From: Thermoleophilia bacterium
GTDB taxonomy: Bacteria > Actinomycetota > Thermoleophilia > Gaiellales > Gaiellaceae
Assembly: GCA_016844515.1 (NCBI GenBank)
Contig: JAERMP010000045.1
Location: 1 to 13,837, forward strand
Reading direction: 5' to 3'
DNA: 13,837 nt
The first letter of the stretch is position 1. Every line of letters begins with the position of its first letter. The translations under genes were made by a program, and so were the position numbers. Shown in pieces: positions 12,956-13,837 of this stretch. The notes beneath the pieces are model-generated. The model did no database searches. It was given only the letters and a program-made list of their open reading frames with translations, and was not told the origin of the DNA.

Positions 12956-13837
12956 TCAATCGCTCCAGCGGTTCGTGATCGGCGTGCGCCGGTCGCGCCC
13001 GAACGCCTTCGGTCGCAGCTTCACCCCAGGAGGTGCCTGCCGGCGCTTGTACTCGGCCCGATCGACGAGTCCGACTGCGCGCTCCACGACGTCCGAGTCG
13101 AACTCGTCGAGCAGCTCCTCCCGCGAGCGATCCTCTTCGACGTACGCCTCGAGCACCGGGTCGAGCAGGTCGTAGGAGGGGATCGAGTCGGCGTCGCGCT
13201 GATCTGCCCGCAGCTCCGCGCTCGGCGAGCGCTCGATGGTGCTCCGCGGGATCAGGTCGCGTCCCGCGCGCTCGTTCAGGTGCTCGGCCAGCCGGAAGAC
13301 GTCGGTCTTGAAAACGTCCTTGAGCAGCGCGAAGCCGCCGACCATGTCGCCGTACAGCGTCGAGTAGCCGACCGCGAGCTCCGACTTGTTTCCGGTCGAT
13401 ACGACCAGCCAGCCGAACGTGTTCGAGAGCCCCATCAGGACCACGCCCCGGACGCGGGCCTGCAGGTTCTCCGCGGCGAGCCCCGCGAGGCCGCCTTCGA
13501 TCTCGCCCCGAGGCTCTCCGCGACGCGCCGTGCATCGCTGCGTGTCCCCTCGGACGAGAACCGTGATGGCATCGAGACGCAGTGCACGCGCTCCGGGCCG
13601 AGCGCATCCGCACAGAGCGCGGCTGTCGCCGCCGAGTCGATCCCGCCCGAGACACCGACGACTACCTCCGCGAAGCCGTTCTTCTGGACGTAGTCGCGAA
13701 GCCCGAGCGTGAGCGCGAGCCGCATCTGCTCGCGCTCCGGCTCGAATGGGACGGTCTCGGCTGGAGTCGAGTCCTCGTGAGCTGCGGGCGGATCAAGCTC
13801 AAGAGTGGTGACCTGCGGAACGGTTTTCCGCGAGCGG
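12956..13837 (-). pseudogene. nadE: Glutamine-dependent NAD+ synthetase, 3' part, with internal deletion and frameshift (cut by window edge)
   Basis: NadE makes NAD+ from nicotinate adenine dinucleotide, ATP and glutamine-derived ammonia, the last step of NAD synthesis. The frame entering from the right edge gives a linker and then LRDYVQKNGFAEVVVGVSGG and IDS, the ATP pyrophosphate loop, through SMPSRFSSEGTRSDARRVAE and SLGAR (to 13501). It then breaks: the same frame stops at 13435. From 13498 another frame reads EGGLAGLAAENLQARVRG, GNKSELAVGYSTLYGD, PSAELRADQRDADS and the terminal KAFGRDRRTPITNRW to the TGA at 12956. Compared with Mycobacterium NadE about 15 residues (near the IEPMFDAY segment) are missing and the frame changes. 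The open linker before the loop indicates the glutamine-dependent, two-domain form. nadE is normally essential, so either a second copy exists or the lesion is a sequencing or assembly error. Confidence 0.85.

Noticed and set aside
1..13837. CRISPR arrays, insertion sequences, phage or toxin-antitoxin genes
   Set aside because: No regularly spaced repeats, transposase motifs or recognisable defence genes were seen; coding density by housekeeping-type genes leaves almost no free space.

Overview
The window is GC-rich (visibly well above 60%), densely packed chromosomal DNA carrying metabolic and housekeeping genes. Nearly every co-directional pair overlaps through an ATGA, GTGA or CTGA start/stop, and the genes that open transcription units have no visible Shine-Dalgarno sequence. 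Instead a TANNNT-like hexamer lies 6-9 nt before the start codon, which points to leaderless mRNAs. Together with the protein types (a Mycobacterium-like glutamine-dependent NAD synthetase, DUF3052, VC1184-type class V aminotransferase) this suggests Actinomycetota, perhaps a deep Thermoleophilia/Gaiellales-type lineage; that placement is inference. No rRNA, tRNA, CRISPR array, insertion sequence or phage gene was seen.

Layout. (1) 1-3447, minus: an operon read as M32 carboxypeptidase (broken), then the small [2Fe-2S], medium FAD and large molybdopterin subunits of a xanthine/CO-dehydrogenase-family hydroxylase; the large subunit runs off the left edge. (2) 3487-6584, plus: M24 Xaa-Pro peptidase overlapping acetyl-CoA synthetase. 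(3) 6671-7939, minus: M16 zinc peptidase, divergent from (4) 7965-8840, plus: a stand-alone SIS-domain sugar-phosphate protein. (5) 8864-11724, minus: a tightly coupled four-gene operon, OsmC-like thiol protein, class V PLP enzyme lacking the desulfurase cysteine, extended-SDR epimerase-like protein and DUF3052. (6) 11776-12934, plus: a 62-residue unknown protein, a Mug-type DNA glycosylase that apparently starts at CTG, and a NUDIX hydrolase, all coupled. (7) 12956-13837, minus: the 3' part of glutamine-dependent NAD+ synthetase, also broken.

The most striking points are two independent lesions of the same kind. The M32 gene has lost about 80 bp containing the HEXXH zinc site, and nadE has lost roughly 40-50 bp between the ATP loop and the acceptor-binding half; both lesions also shift the frame and both lie at short inverted repeats. 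Because nadE is normally essential, an assembly or sequencing artefact must be excluded before either is called a pseudogene. Other points of interest are three very short divergent gaps with paired leaderless promoters, the OsmC/PLP/SDR/DUF3052 operon whose function is unknown, the CTG start of the glycosylase, and a tandem GGGGTCAGACCC repeat that supplies the stop codon of the DUF3052 gene. No defence or other clearly new multi-gene system was recognised.
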